A program made the translations under genes and the position numbers. From Xestospongia bergquistia (Eukaryota; Porifera; Demospongiae; Haplosclerida; Petrosiidae), in assembly GCA_963965975.1 (NCBI GenBank), contig OZ014411.1, forward strand, positions 7,875,501 through 7,939,500: DNA of 64,000 nucleotides, written 5' to 3'. Each line of letters starts with the position of its first letter. Position 1 is the first letter of the stretch. A model generated the notes under the pieces. It was not told the DNA's origin, did not search any database, and saw only the letters and a program-made list of their open reading frames with translations. Below, in pieces: positions 13,701 through 26,185 of the stretch.

Positions 13701-16192
13701 TGCTAAGCTCTTACTATAATATTTCAGCTATAATGGGCTAACAAAAAGACAATGCTGGCAAAAGAAGGTTAAATATTATTATGGTGGTAGTGTTACATGC
13801 TGGAGTTTCATTAATTCTGAAGACTGGAAAGTAAGTAGAGGATATGGTACTATATATATAAATGTATTATAAACATCTTTGACTATAACATTAAAATATT
13901 ATAATTACCTTCAATAAACTGATCATCAGCTAAATCTGGTTCATGCGTTTGTATAGATTCTGAAAATAAACAATTAAGTAGTTGATGTTGTTTGCAAATT
14001 TCTAGACCACATAACTAAAATTTAAAAGATATAGTCACAAAATTTTCTTGAGTAAGAAATCATACTGTAAATGTTTTGAACATTTTAATGTCCACTATTT
14101 TGTCCCACTTGGGAGTTTGGACTATTAACGACTTTCATTTATCCTGAATTTTGTAATATATGGAGGCTTAGCTTGATGTTACTGAAATTACCCTAACAAT
14201 GTAGCTTTTACTGAAGACCATTGGAAAGTGTTGGAATTGCTTTCAAGAGGTAACTACATTATATAGCTACCACATGCAGTCAGTAAAACAGCATAGTAGC
14301 ACTATGGGCTTAACTTAATACCATTAACAACTACAGCACTCAATAGCAGTAACTCATTGCATGTGTGGACACTTAATATTATTGTCACAATATTTCAGTT
14401 TAATGGAAACCCAATTTTTCTATCTTAGTGAAGTCTATTGACAATGTCACTTGAATAACAGAGAAAATTCAATTAAAGGCAAAAACATATACCTTCTTTA
14501 GAATGTGACAAAGTTTGGAGATATTGAACTTGCTCTCTTAATTTAGTAATCTCATCTTCTAATTTCTGTTTAACTTTTTGACAAGATTCTGATTGACATT
14601 GTACAGTTAAGTTAACAGCATTCATTTGTAGAGGTGATATTGTTTCATCTCCTTTATCCAATACTTGTATTGTACTAACTAGTTCATTAGTATGTGGACG
14701 TGACTGAGGTCTGTTATGAAGACAATGTTCAGCTAGTTGTTTTAAAGGATTACTGGACTCTATTTCATCAAAGAGATACTTTCTTCTCTGTACCTCTGTT
14801 AATGCCATATTATCTTCATTAAATAGATCAGTAGGTACTGGCCACTTGTGAGTAAAGATATGTAAAATCAGATTACCAAATGAGAAGATATCGATCTCAG
14901 GAGATATTGTTATACTCTGTCTTTGTACTTCAGGAGGTAAATAAGATTGAATGTTAGGATACGACATCATTAAAATGTACTGCTTCAACAGTTGAGGCTC
15001 AACAATAGAAACTATTTCAACATCAGAGATTTTAGCTTTCATAGCAAAGGTCAGTAGTACATTGCTAGCAGTAAGGTCACGATGAACTATAGGTGGAGTT
15101 TGTTTATGTAGATATAGTAGACCAAGAGATACATCTAGTAATATTGAGTTCTTGATATGATTAGGAATCGTCTTGTACTGATCCAGACACTGACTTAGTG
15201 ACATTTGTAGACACTCCATTACTAGAATAGGAATATCAGAACCTGACATGTAGTAGACTCCAAGAAACTGAACAAGATTAGGATGACGAAGTTTATATAG
15301 CCTGTAAATATGGTATAAAATATTTGAAACAAGAATCACATGTATGCAGTAAGTATTAGGGAAACAAACAATTAAAAGTAGCTCAAATCATTCAGCATAT
15401 ACAAATGATGAGGATACTTCTATATAGCATACAAATACTGTCATGTAAAGCCAAAAACTGTTTTTGTACATGACCTAGTGAGTAGTAGTGACTAGAATTC
15501 AATATTAAGAAGTATGCTAACAAGTGGTCATAGCTGTGTAGTAACTAAAATAACTAGTTATGACAATTGTAGATGATACAATTACAGTGATAATTAAGTT
15601 AGGTTAGCCACAAGAAATGACTTATGTTAAGAAAGCTAAATGCATGTTGCTAAATATTATGAATAAAGTCAATACTTTGGTTGTGGCAACTCTAAACAAC
15701 CTATAAAAGCAAGTAGAAATTTGAAATAGTAAGACTTTTTTTTAAAATAGACTGTAATAAAATGGTAAAAGATATAGACATGCTTGGAAGGGAAACTAAA
15801 AATAAAACCTCAGGCCTAATTAGAAAGAGAGCTTTACTCACAACAGATGTATCTACTTACTGCTACAATTGTTGGCAAAAAAGCTATCAAGGTAAGTAAA
15901 GTTGCTATAACTTCAAAATGAAACATTTTTAAAAAATCTCACATTGAGTTTGTAGATACATGTAATTGTATTTTGTACCCATAGCGGTGTTATTAGAGTA
16001 AACACTTGTTCCGTCTTGTCTGTACTTATTTGAAAGTGAGCAGTGAGGGTTAATAAAATATGAGGGTAACTACATTATCATATCATATAATAGGACTGGC
16101 TGGTGAGAGTTCCGCGCTTTTGTGTTTATAAATGACATCAGTTCTTGTATGTTGATAATACTGCTACTGTTCTAACTGTAAACTTTACTGTA

Positions 16193-16229
<37 letters not shown>

Positions 16230-16450
16230 GCATATATCAGTTTGGCATAGTCAAAAAGTGGAATGTACTAACCTGCTACATTCCTGCTTAGTACGTGTAA
16301 TGATATCACTTTCTCTGTCTTTATAATCAATCTTCTTTCCAGCTACTTTAGTATCATGTAGTAACAGTTCTACTACTTCTCCATAAACTCTTTGTCTTAT
16401 CACTCTTCCTGTCTCCTCTAACTCAGGAAGTACTAGTAGACAGTCTAGTG
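10449..16450 (-). CDS. gene C: kinase-LIM paralogue with lost start codon (possible pseudogene)
   Basis: Exons: 16274-about 16450, 14493-15301, 13909-13959, 13449-13509, 12899-13166, 11747-12004 and 10449-10547, all GT/AG with matching phases. Exon 1 aligns with gene D, but the ATG is destroyed, an in-frame stop lies upstream, and the glycine loop GRGAYG reads RQRVYG. The other exons are open. The kinase keeps HRDLTASN, but DFG is DVE, and a coiled coil (KQKLEDEITKLREQVQ) ends exon 2. LIM-like modules follow: CVVC, HTMCHQC, VYCKEC, CIIC, YCYDKC, WLCEDCKFCRGC and WHSQCFKC. The last exon (TYVQLDDGRYCHKNC) ends at TAA 10,449. If expressed, it needs another first exon; otherwise it is a young pseudogene of D. 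Confidence 0.62.
10553..11746 (-). other. last intron of gene C, duplicated elsewhere
   Basis: No gene seen. The stretch holds a TATG/TG microsatellite near 10,697-10,738. It is repeated with small differences at about 27,310-28,500 in the last intron of gene E, which marks a segmental duplication that carried the shared terminal exon with it. Confidence 0.7.
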
Positions 16451-16480
16451 GTAAAGTTGTATATTTACATGTATGATGCC
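12440..16480. repeat. segmental duplication, copy 1 (with 19,960-23,500)
   Basis: Exons and introns of gene C from about 12,440 to 16,480 are repeated almost base for base at about 19,960-23,500, including intergenic marks such as the TA tract before exon 1. The main differences are a deletion in copy 2 that removes the LIM exon region between about 12,910 and 13,460, point changes in exon 1, and TA tract length. High intron identity implies recent duplication or ongoing conversion. Confidence 0.85.
15762..15891 (+). other. small plus-strand open frame conserved in both duplicates
   Basis: An ATG at 15,762 opens 43 codons that end at a GTAAGT donor-like site. It encodes KDIDMLGRETKNKTSGLIRK and then a Cys/Tyr/Trp-containing stretch. 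The copy at 22,717-22,846 has the same length and only a few substitutions. It lies antisense in the first kinase intron of genes C and D. It may be a nested exon or a fragment of a mobile element; recent duplication alone could explain the conservation. Confidence 0.25.
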
Positions 16481-16869
16481 ATCATTAAAGGGCCTCTTTG
16501 CCCACTCTTATTTTGCCAGGGTTTTGCCTACAAAGGGTTTTGAAGTTTTCAGAAAGTCTTACTTATACAAAGTTAATTACTCCTGAGAAGCTAGCTTTTA
16601 ATGCCTTCCTTTGTCCAACTGTCTATACAAAACACTTTTTAGATGAAGTAAGACATAGTACAATTTATTAGACAAGGTGACCATAAACTTCAGTCCCCTT
16701 GTCCACTGAGACATTGAAGTCAGTCCATGGTTAGTATATTATTCTTTCATGGCATGGTCGTTAATGAATATTGTCAGTAATTAGAACCTACACAACCACA
16801 TTTGAAGTAACAAGAGTATGAGTGCTATATAATGTTTTGTCAGTGTTGGAGTGTTATCAGTGCCAAAAT

Positions 16870-17395
16870 TGAACAAACCATTATCAAATACTAAGATTTT
16901 GTTCTGGTCTAATTCAGTTTGACAGTCATGACACTTTGAATAAGTCTTGTGATAAAATTTGCCATTAAATTCAATATATTCTTCATGTTTCCTGAGCATA
17001 ATAATATACATAATACATGGAATAAATAATAAAGTCAGTTAATGTTGAAATAGCAGAGATATACATTATCCATTGGATACTGACATTAGTGATAAACTGT
17101 AAGTAATAGTTGCCAATAATTACAAAAACAGCAATAAAATACAGCATGAAGTCTCAAGAATAATCAAAGTTTTCTTGGTAAAAGAAACAACTGCAATAAG
17201 TACACCATAAAGGATCAAATAAAAATCAATGATTGTTATAAACATACCAGTTTCACCTTTCTGTTCAGATGGTAGAGATGAATATTGATCATCATCATCA
17301 CCAACATTCAGAATAGGACCACTGGTACCTTTCTTAGCTTCATCTTTACTTCTACAATTAGCAATTTTTCCTTTCACCCCAACTTTCAACTCTTT
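16870..17395 (-). pseudogene. relic of an E-type gene: VKG-module tail plus LIM exon start
   Basis: The minus strand at 17,247-17,395 reads LKVGVKGKIANCRSKDEAKK and ends SEQKGETG before a GTATGT donor, matching the end of the VKG-module exon of gene E. At about 16,870-17,000 it reads HEEYIEFNGKFYHKTYSKC and then HDCQTELDQ, matching the start of the 268-nt LIM exon, before similarity stops. The remaining exons are absent, so this is a remnant between genes D and C. Confidence 0.65.
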
Positions 17396-19445
17396 TAATT
17401 GAAGTAGCCTACCACTGCATTCTGCTATGCTTATATTTATTTTCTTGCACTGACAGAAAGAATTTCCTTGCAGGCCATCTTATGTCTTTGTATATATGTA
17501 GCTTTCATAATGAAGGGCTTTCCACCTTTATGAGTTTTGAGAAATTCATCCATACTAACTTATAACAGACAATTGTGATTGTGCTTTTCAGTGGAAATGT
17601 TTTATGTTGGTGAAGCTATGACAAGAGTTTGACAAGTTAATTAAGATTTAATTATTTGTATTTAAGTTTTAAAAAAGTTGGTATATTTTGAAACCTCGAC
17701 TAGAGCTTAGTGTGGATGTGATGCATGCCATGTGGAAAGTCTTACCCATACAAATTTAATTATTCCTGAGATGCTAGCTAGTTATGGTTAAAAATACAAG
17801 GTTGGTGACCTATCCTAACTATAGATATGGCTAGAGTCATTATTGTTCCTTAGGGCATAATTACAATACAATGTAATACATTACATGTATTACTATTATC
17901 CTTTGTCTGTAGAAACATGAAGTGCAGTGTTAGAGTCAACCTTTTTAACTGTATAACTATTAAGTATTATTCTCCTTCAACCACTCTTCTATTTTTAACA
18001 GACCAGTATTAGAACCCCACCCTATAGCTGTATTGCCTTTAAAAATTGGGAAAAATGTAAAAAAACAATAACAATATTATCATTGCTAAAATCAATACAA
18101 CCTACACCTACATTATAAAACAATCACATAATATAATATTTAGTTAAAACAGCGACTACAGTAGAGCAATCCAGATCTCCAAAAGTAATTGTTTCCAACT
18201 AGCAGTTGTCTACATTTCTATATTTGTATAAAAAGATATAATAAAGTATTGTAATCATGATGACAGATTATCATCTAAACATCAAGTTCATGACCAGAAA
18301 AAAATTTGTATTAAACAATGAAGTTTTGTAGTTACTAGAAACCTTCCTTTTTTATTACATCATACAATATCTTTAGAGACTAATTTCACAGTAGATGTAC
18401 ACATACATTTGTCTATAAGATAGCTAGGGTTAGGTGACTCATAGTAAAGAGAAAGAGAGAGCAATACACAAGACTCTCATTATGTAAGCCCTTAGCACTA
18501 GTACTAGAGGCTAATGAAATTAATTTGTAGCTTCTTTGCTTAGTATACAGAAGAGTTCAATAAAAAGAAAAGTAATATAGCCACGATCCATAAAATTTAT
18601 ATATCATATTTATTTTCATCCCTCTAACTTCAAAATTAAGTAATTCACCACTAAAATGACTACCTTGTGTTATTCTAATTTCAGTACAAGATTTCTAGTT
18701 ATCATTACTACTTTCTTGAAGAGTTAGCACTCTAGCTAGATCACTGTAAAAATTAATATGTTATTTTGACAACTAATTTGTAGCTCACATCATGAGATTA
18801 CTATGGAATCCAAACTTCATGTGAATTACTCATTATATAATTCATTGCTTTGTAATGGTTCAATATACCAACAAATTATATAGCGAGTAATTCCATGGTC
18901 ATATATCTTGATAAGTTGCAAATTGGTTATTAAAGTAACTGGTTAATTTTTACAGTGTGGTTTAAAAATCAGTCAGGTATCAAACTCAAATTGGACAGAG
19001 TGTACATTTAGATGTGAACATTAAAATGTTTATGTACACAGAGGAGGAGTACTACTTTCGAACACAAATTTGGCTATAATAACTTAATAAAAAAATTGAT
19101 AAGTTTACATGTATAAGAATAATTTCTTTTGATGTTTAAGTGCTTAAATGAGAATTAAAATATATACTTTCACTCCATACTAAGGAATAGAGAGAGAACT
19201 TACAGACTATCAACACAATGCTTTGACAAACTAAGATGAGATTAATGACTCATAAAAACATTCTACATGTATGAATGTTATTTAAATAAGTTATAATTAC
19301 ACACTTGTTCATTGGGATTAACTATTTTAACTGGGGTTATACCCTCATAATTATAGTAGTTTAATCCATCCTAAGAGATGTATATATACAAGATTGTAGT
19401 ATAATCTGTGTACATGTATATAGTACATTATATGACTACACTTAC
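17396..19445. other. spacer downstream of gene D, no intact gene
   Basis: About 2 kb in which I see no supportable exon. Parts recur at about 24,200-25,100 and at 29,180-29,800 (the block beginning near 18,340), so this is a shared, repeatedly copied spacer. The last exon of gene D should lie here, but no match to the terminal exon of C and E was found. Confidence 0.5.
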
Positions 19446-22400
19446 TGCGCACTTAAAACATTTTGCATGCCAGAAATTGGTTCCTTGTCTTCTTAAATTA
19501 CTTAGATGTTTCAGATCTTCCTCATTAAAAAACTGAAAGCACTCCTTACACATCTTACAATTTTCACATAGCCACAATCCTGTAGGAAACAAACAGGCTT
19601 TTCTTAAATCTGGAATAGTAAGAATTTCATGGCAGAGACGGCACTTTTTGGTTTTCCTGCATTTTTCATGACAGTACTTCCCGTTCTCCAACTTCACATT
19701 CATCTAAAGAGAAATGAGGAAACTACTACAACAGTAAATATACTGTATAGCTCTGTGAACAAATTTCATTGTACAGCTAATAAAACTCAATAAATAAAAT
19801 TTCATGGATAAGATTTTAATGTAATCTTATGAATTTTTTGTGCACTAGCTAGCTGTACTTTAACAATAGAAACCTCTTTAAACAGACATTGAATGAATAG
19901 TTACAAGATGGTTCAAAAACAAGAACAGAGTATAGGAATGGCAGCCCAGCAATAATTAAAGTAATGAGTGTATCACTATACAATGACTTCTTGTGTTCTA
20001 GTTGTTTTTGAGGTGTTGAAATTTTTTTGATGTTTTTGTGAGCTAAATTATTTAGATTTGAAAAAATTTGTTTGAAACAAACTATTGATTCTGTAGATTA
20101 TTATCAACAAACAGAGTAGTTGAAGATTCAAGTAAAATTGTTTAAAAAATAAGCTATATCATAGTGAAATTGCTCATATCTGCTACTTTAGAATTTCAAC
20201 AATCAATAAAACCTTTTAAGGACAAATCATGTAAGATGATGTTAATGCTAATGAAGAATAGATATGAAAAAGTAGAAGAGCAGTATTATACCAAAGTTGC
20301 TCATAGAAAGATATATTATTTAATTTATAATACTATTAATATTTTTTAAATGAATATTGTTAACATCTTTAACTATGACATTTGTGAATACTAACCTCTC
20401 CAAATTTGATTTCCTCAGAGCACACAACACACAATCTCTTTTTCTTTGTTTGTAACAGAGTATCTCCTAATATAAAACAATGTAAACAACAAATAATACC
20501 AACTCCTTTCAAAATAATTATTTGTGATTACAATGACATCTTGATGAGTTGAAATGTTAAAATCTGAAATCAAACGTAACTGATAATTAATAGGATATTC
20601 ATTTGTTAATTCTTGTTTGAGGCACCTGAGACATGATAGTAATGTAAAGAAATGGTTACTAAGCTCTCATTAATATTTCAGCTATAATGAGCTAACAAAG
20701 AAACAACGATGGTAAAAGGTTAAATATTATTATGGTGGTAGTGTTACATACAGAAGTCTCATTAATTCAGAAGACTGGAAAGTTAGTAGAGGTTATGGTA
20801 CTGCATATAAATGTATTATAAACATCTTTGACTATAATATTAAATATTTAAATATTATAATTACCTTCAATAAACTGATCATCAGCTAAATCTGGTTCAT
20901 ACGTTTGTATAGATTCTGAAAATAAACAATTAAGTACTTGATGTTGTTTGCAAATTTCTAGACCACATAACTAAAATTTAAAAGATATAGTCACAAAATT
21001 TTTCGTGAGTAAGAAATCATACTGTAAATGTTTTGAACACTTTAATGTCCACTATTTTATCCCACTTGGGAGTTTGGCCTATTAATGACTTTCATTTATC
21101 CTGAATTTTGTAATATATGGAGGCTTGGCTTGATGTTACTGAAATTACTCTGACAATGTAGCTTTTACTGAAGACCATTGGAAAGTGTTGGAATTGCTTT
21201 CAAGAGGTAACTACATTATATAGCTACTACATACAGTCAGTAAAACAGCATAGTAGCACTATGGGCTTAACTTAATACCATTAACAACTACAGCACTCAA
21301 TAGCAGTAACTCATTGCATGCGTGGACACTTAATATTATTGTCACAATATTTCAGTTTAATGGAAACCCAATTTTTCTATCTTAGTGAAGTCTATTGACA
21401 ATGTCACTTCAATAACAGAGAAAATTCAATTAAAGGCAAAAAAAACGTATACCTTCTTTAGAATGTGACAAAGTTTGGAGATATTGAACTTGCTCTCTTA
21501 ATTTAGTAATCTCATCTTCTAATTTCTGTTTAACTTTTTGACAAGATTCAGATTGACATTGTACAGTTACGTTAACAGCATTCAGTTGTAGAGGTGATAT
21601 TGCTTCATCTCCTTTATCCAATACTTGTATTGTACTGATTAGTTCGTTAGTATGTGGACGTGACTGAGGTCTGTTATGAAGACAATGTTCAGCTAGTTGT
21701 TTTAAAGGATTACTGGACTCTAATTCATCAAAGAGATACTTTCTTCTCTGTACCTCTGTTAATGCCATATTATCTTCATTAAATAGATCAATAGGTACTG
21801 GCCACTTGTGAGTAAAGGTATGTAAAATGAGATTACCAAATGAGAAGATATCAATCTCAGAAGATATTGTTATACTCTGTCTTTGTACTTCAGGAGGTAA
21901 ATAAGATTGAATGTTAGGATATGACATCATTAAAATGTACTGCTTCAATAGTTGAGGCTCAACAATAGAAACTATTTCAACATCAGAGATTTTAGCTTTC
22001 ATAGCAAAGGTCAGTAGTACATTGTTAGCAGTAAGGTCACGATGAACTATAGGTGGAGTTTGTTTATGTAGATATAGTAGACCAAGAGATACATCTAGTA
22101 ATATTGAGTTCTTGATATGATTAGGAATTGTCTTGTACTGATCCAGACACTGACTTAGTGACATTGGTAGACACTCCATTACTAGAATAGTTATATCGGA
22201 ACCTGACTTGTAGTAGACTCCAAGAAACTGAACAAGATTAGGATGACGAAGTTTATATAGCCTGTAAATATGGTATAAAATATTTGAAACAAGAATTACA
22301 TGTACGCAGTAAGTATTAGGGAAACAAACAATTAAAAGTAGCTCAAATCATTCAGCATATACAAATGACGAGAATACTTCTATATAGCATACAAATACTG

Positions 22401-23147
22401 CCATGTAAAGCCAAAAACTGTTATTGTACATGACCTAGTGAGTAGTGACTAGAATTCAATATTAAGAAGTATGCTAACAAGTGGTCATAGCTGTGTAGTA
22501 ACTAAAATAACTAGTTATGACAATTGTAGATGATACAATTACAGTGATAATTAAGTTAGGTTAGCCACAAGAAATGACTTATGTTAAGAAAGCTAAATGT
22601 ATGTTGCTAAATATTATGAATAAAGTCAATAATTTGGTTGTGGCAACTCTAAACAACCTATAAAAGCAAGTAGAAAATTGAAATAGTAAGACTTTTTAAA
22701 AATAGACTGTAATAAAATGGTAAAAGATATAGACATGCTTGGAAGGGAAACTAAAAATAAAACCTCAGGTCTAATTAGAAAAAGAGCCTTACTCACAACA
22801 GATGTATCTACTTACTGCTACAATTATTGGCAAAAACGCTATCAAGGTAAGTAAAGTTGTTATAACTTCAAAATGAAACATTTTAAAAAAATCCCACATT
22901 AAGTTTGTAGATACATGTAATTGTATTTTGTACCCATAGCGGTGTTATTAGAGTAAACACTTGTTCCGTCTTGTCTGTACTTATTTGAAAGTGAGCAGTG
23001 AGGGTTAATAAAATATGAGGGTAACTACATTATCATATCATATAATAGGACTGGCTGGTGAGGGTTCCGTGCTTTTGTGTTTTTAAATGACATCAGTTCT
23101 TGTATGTTGATAATACTGCTACTGTTCTAACTGTAAACTTTACTGTA

Positions 23148-23208
<61 letters not shown>

Positions 23209-23433
23209 GCATATATCAGTTTGGCATAGTCAAAAAGTGGAATGTACTAACCTACTACATTCCTGCTTAGTACGTGTAATGATATCACTTTCTCTGTCTT
23301 TATAATCAATCTTCTTTCCAGCTACCTTAGTACCATGTAGTAATAGTTCTACTACTTCTCCATAAGCTCCTCGTCCTATCACTCTTCCTGTCTCTTCTAA
23401 CTCAGGAAGTTGACAGTCTAGTGGTAAGGCCAT
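19446..23433 (-). CDS. gene D: TKL-type kinase with coiled coil and LIM-like modules
   Basis: Exons 23252-23433, 21453-22261, 20865-20915, 20396-20466 and 19446-19703 join in phase (2, 1, 1, 0, 0), at least 457 codons from the ATG at 23,433. Exon 1 has the GRGAYG loop and VAGKK lysine; RTKQE supplies the helix-C glutamate. Exon 2 has HPNLVQFLGV, HRDLTANN and a Ser/Asp-Val-Glu sequence in place of DFG (Asp kept, Gly lost), then LPPEV, and ends in a coiled coil. Exon 4 is a fusion: compared with gene C, about 0.5 kb is deleted so that CVVCSEEI is joined to the tail of the next LIM exon, and the frame is restored. Exon 5 has the family's fixed 258-nt length and LIM-like ligands (YCHEKC, KCRLC, WLCENCKMCKEC, FWHAKCFKC). 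A donor follows CFKCA, so a final exon is missing from my reading. D is the best expressed-looking kinase-LIM copy. Confidence 0.8.
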
Positions 23434-23500
23434 TTTTCCCTCAAGTGAGGGTGTGGTAAAGTAATAGTATATCAACGTTATGATGTCATCATTGAACGGC
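19960..23500. repeat. segmental duplication, copy 2 (with 12,440-16,480)
   Basis: Carries gene D and its introns and aligns along nearly its whole length with the gene C block. See copy 1 for the differences. Confidence 0.85.
23144..23204. repeat. (TA)n microsatellite in gene D intron 1
   Basis: About 60 bp of TA repeats just downstream of exon 1. The homologous tract in gene C (16,196-16,226) is about half as long. Confidence 0.9.
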
Positions 23501-24860
23501 CTTTTGCCTAGCGTACTAAGACTTTGAACTTTTGATAGAGGCATGCTATTCAGAAAGTCTTGCCTATACAAAGCTAATTACTCCTGAGAAGCTAGCTTTG
23601 AATGCCTTTATTTAAGTCTTCCTTTGTCCAAGTGTCTATTACAAAAACACTTTCTAGATGAAGTAAGATATAGTACAATTTATTAGACCATAAACTTCGT
23701 CCACTGAGACATTGAAGTAACTCTATGGTTTAGTTAGCACATTATTCTTTCAGGATATGATCATTAATGAATATTGCCAGAAATCAGAACCTATACAACC
23801 ACGTATGAAGTAACAAGAGTATGGGTACTATATAATGTTTTGTCAGTGTTAAAAGTACCAAAATTGAACAAAGCACTCTTTTATTAAATCATACATTAAG
23901 TATGTCAGAGATGTCCAAATGTATGTTTAAATTAAAATTAGGAATGTTTAAAGTTAATAGATCCAAAAGTGAAGTCAACTATGAGTTGAGCATCAGGTTT
24001 TTAGTACCAAATACTTAAAAAATGTACATAGGTGTTTAAGTATCTAAAAATTAAGCATATGGAAAGTCCTGCAACCTCATCTTTGTACTGTGCCATAACG
24101 TACCGTAATGTTCTAATAATGTGCATATGTTAATATTATTAATGAACACATTTTGAGCTTTGAACTTGTTTAGTTGTGTGTGTTTCCTGTTTATTCTAAA
24201 TTGTTGATTCAATAATAATACACATAGTAGTAGTGAAAGGACGGATTCTGTCTAAATGTATGTATTACAGTACAATGCAATATATTATTTGTATTACTTT
24301 TCTGGTAAAGAGCCGAAAGTGCTTTGTTAGAATCAACCATTCTAACTATATAGTTATGTAAATATTAATTCTCCTCTAACCACACTCCTACTTTTCTCTA
24401 GCTTAATTAAAGAACATTGCAGCGTTAAAATCCCACTCAATGGCTATATTGGCTTCTAAACTTGTGAAAAATCAAAAAAACATTGTCATTTTCAAAATCA
24501 ATATATAACCTACAGCTACATTGTACAATTTCATAACATAATGTTTAGTTAATAGCAGTTGCTACTGTAGAACAATCCTGATCTTTCATGTTAATCTTTT
24601 CCAACTAGCAGTTTTTGCATTTCTATATTGGGATAAAAAGAAATAATAAACTATTGTAATCATGAAGACAAACTACATCTTAACATTAAGTTCATGTCCT
24701 GAGAAAGGTTGCATTAAATAATGAATTAATTGTATAGTTACTAGAAATCTTCTTGTGTTATGGCATCATACAATATCTCAGGGACTAATGTTACGGAAGT
24801 AGATGTATGTATACATTTGTGTACAAGATAGCTAGGGTTAGGTGACTTATAGTGAAGAGA

Positions 24861-24899
<39 letters not shown>

Positions 24900-25099
24900 A
24901 GCAATGCACAAGCCCTCAACATGCCTTTGGCACTATTTAATTGGTTGCTCATGGCCCAAATTTAGCATGCAAATTTTAGAATAATTACAGCATGACTGGT
25001 ACCCTCAGGGTTATAATAGTTTAATCCCTCCTAAGAGGTATTAACACCTATATAAGATAGTAGCATAATTTGTGTACATGCATGTAGTTTATTTATATG

Positions 25100-25366
25100 T
25101 GTACACTTATTGTGCACTTAAAGCATTTTGCATGCCAGCAATTACTTCCTTGTCTTCTTAAATTACTTCGATCTTTTAAATCTTCCTCATTAAAAAAACT
25201 CAAAGCACTCCTTACACATCTTACACTTTCACATAGCCACAATCCTTTAGAAAAAGAACAGGCTTATTCAGGAATAGTAAGAAAATCAATTCAAAGACAG
25301 TACTTTCTGGTTTGCCTGCATTTTTTTGACAGCACTTCCTGTTATCTAATCTTAGCGTTCATCTAA
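25100..25366 (-). pseudogene. decayed LIM exon (copy of gene D exon 5)
   Basis: The minus strand aligns with the 258-nt LIM exon at 19,446-19,703 but has an early stop after MNAKIR, further frameshifts, and losses of bases around the central cysteines (KMCKEC is still recognisable as KMCKECFEFF in one frame). It cannot encode the zinc module. Confidence 0.75.
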
Positions 25367-26059
25367 AAGAAATGAGACAATTATTATTACAACAGTAAAT
25401 ATACTTGGAATAACATACATAATGCAAATTATACAATATAAAATTATGGGTTTGTCATGAATGAATTTGTATGTCACATTGTATAAAGTTATATCAATAA
25501 GAATTGCCATAGCAAAATTTCTACATGTATTTTTTGTTCACATTAATGATTTTTATACTTATTGACCAAAACTACTATTTTTGTATCGTCACTGACTATA
25601 ATTATTAATTTTGTTCTAAACACTTTTAAAACTAGAAATCAATAAAGACTTGAACAGAAAAATTGATCCATAGTCTTTCTTTCTGAGTAGTCCTTTGTAG
25701 TGATTTATGACAAAAGAGACCGTTTGAGCTAACAGCTACATAGCTTCCTCATGATTAAACATTGCTTATGAGAAAATTACAAGTCCATGCATTGTAAGCC
25801 TTAGTTACAGTGCAATATTAGTTCTTAATTTTAACAAAGTGACCTTATATTGCCTGGAACTCATAGATGGCATTACTAGACATGGTTCTAAAGTCTTAAT
25901 ATACACATACTTACGTTTTGAATTTCAATATGAGCTGGCTTCTTATTATCATTACCAGTAAATGGTAAAATCAGAGTTTTCTTGGTAAAAGAAACAACTA
26001 CAATGAGTACACCATTAGGATCAAATAAAAATCAATGACTGTTATAAACATACCACTTT

Positions 26060-26185
26060 CACTCTTTTGTTCAGATGTGAGAGATGAATTGATCATCACC
26101 ATCAACATTCAGAATGGGACCACTGGTACTTTCATCTTTACTTAATTAGCAATTTTCCCTTTTACTCCAACTTTCAAGTCTTTTG
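26060..26185 (-). pseudogene. decayed VKG-module tail
   Basis: The minus strand reads LKVGVKGKIAN followed at once by a stop, then a deleted version of the acidic linker seen at 17,247-17,395 and in gene E. It is a second, more decayed copy of the same remnant. Confidence 0.65.

Noticed and set aside
13740..13835. Stretch reading YYYGGSVTCWSFINSEDWK on the plus strand, faintly like a Tc1 transposase core, copied at about 20,715-20,790
   Set aside because: Too short and without the flanking catalytic motifs or terminal repeats; similarity may be chance.
17120..17246. C-terminal part of the open frame covering the VKG relic
   Set aside because: It lies beyond a GTATGT donor and reads hydrophobic intron sequence; only 17,247-17,395 is homologous to gene E.
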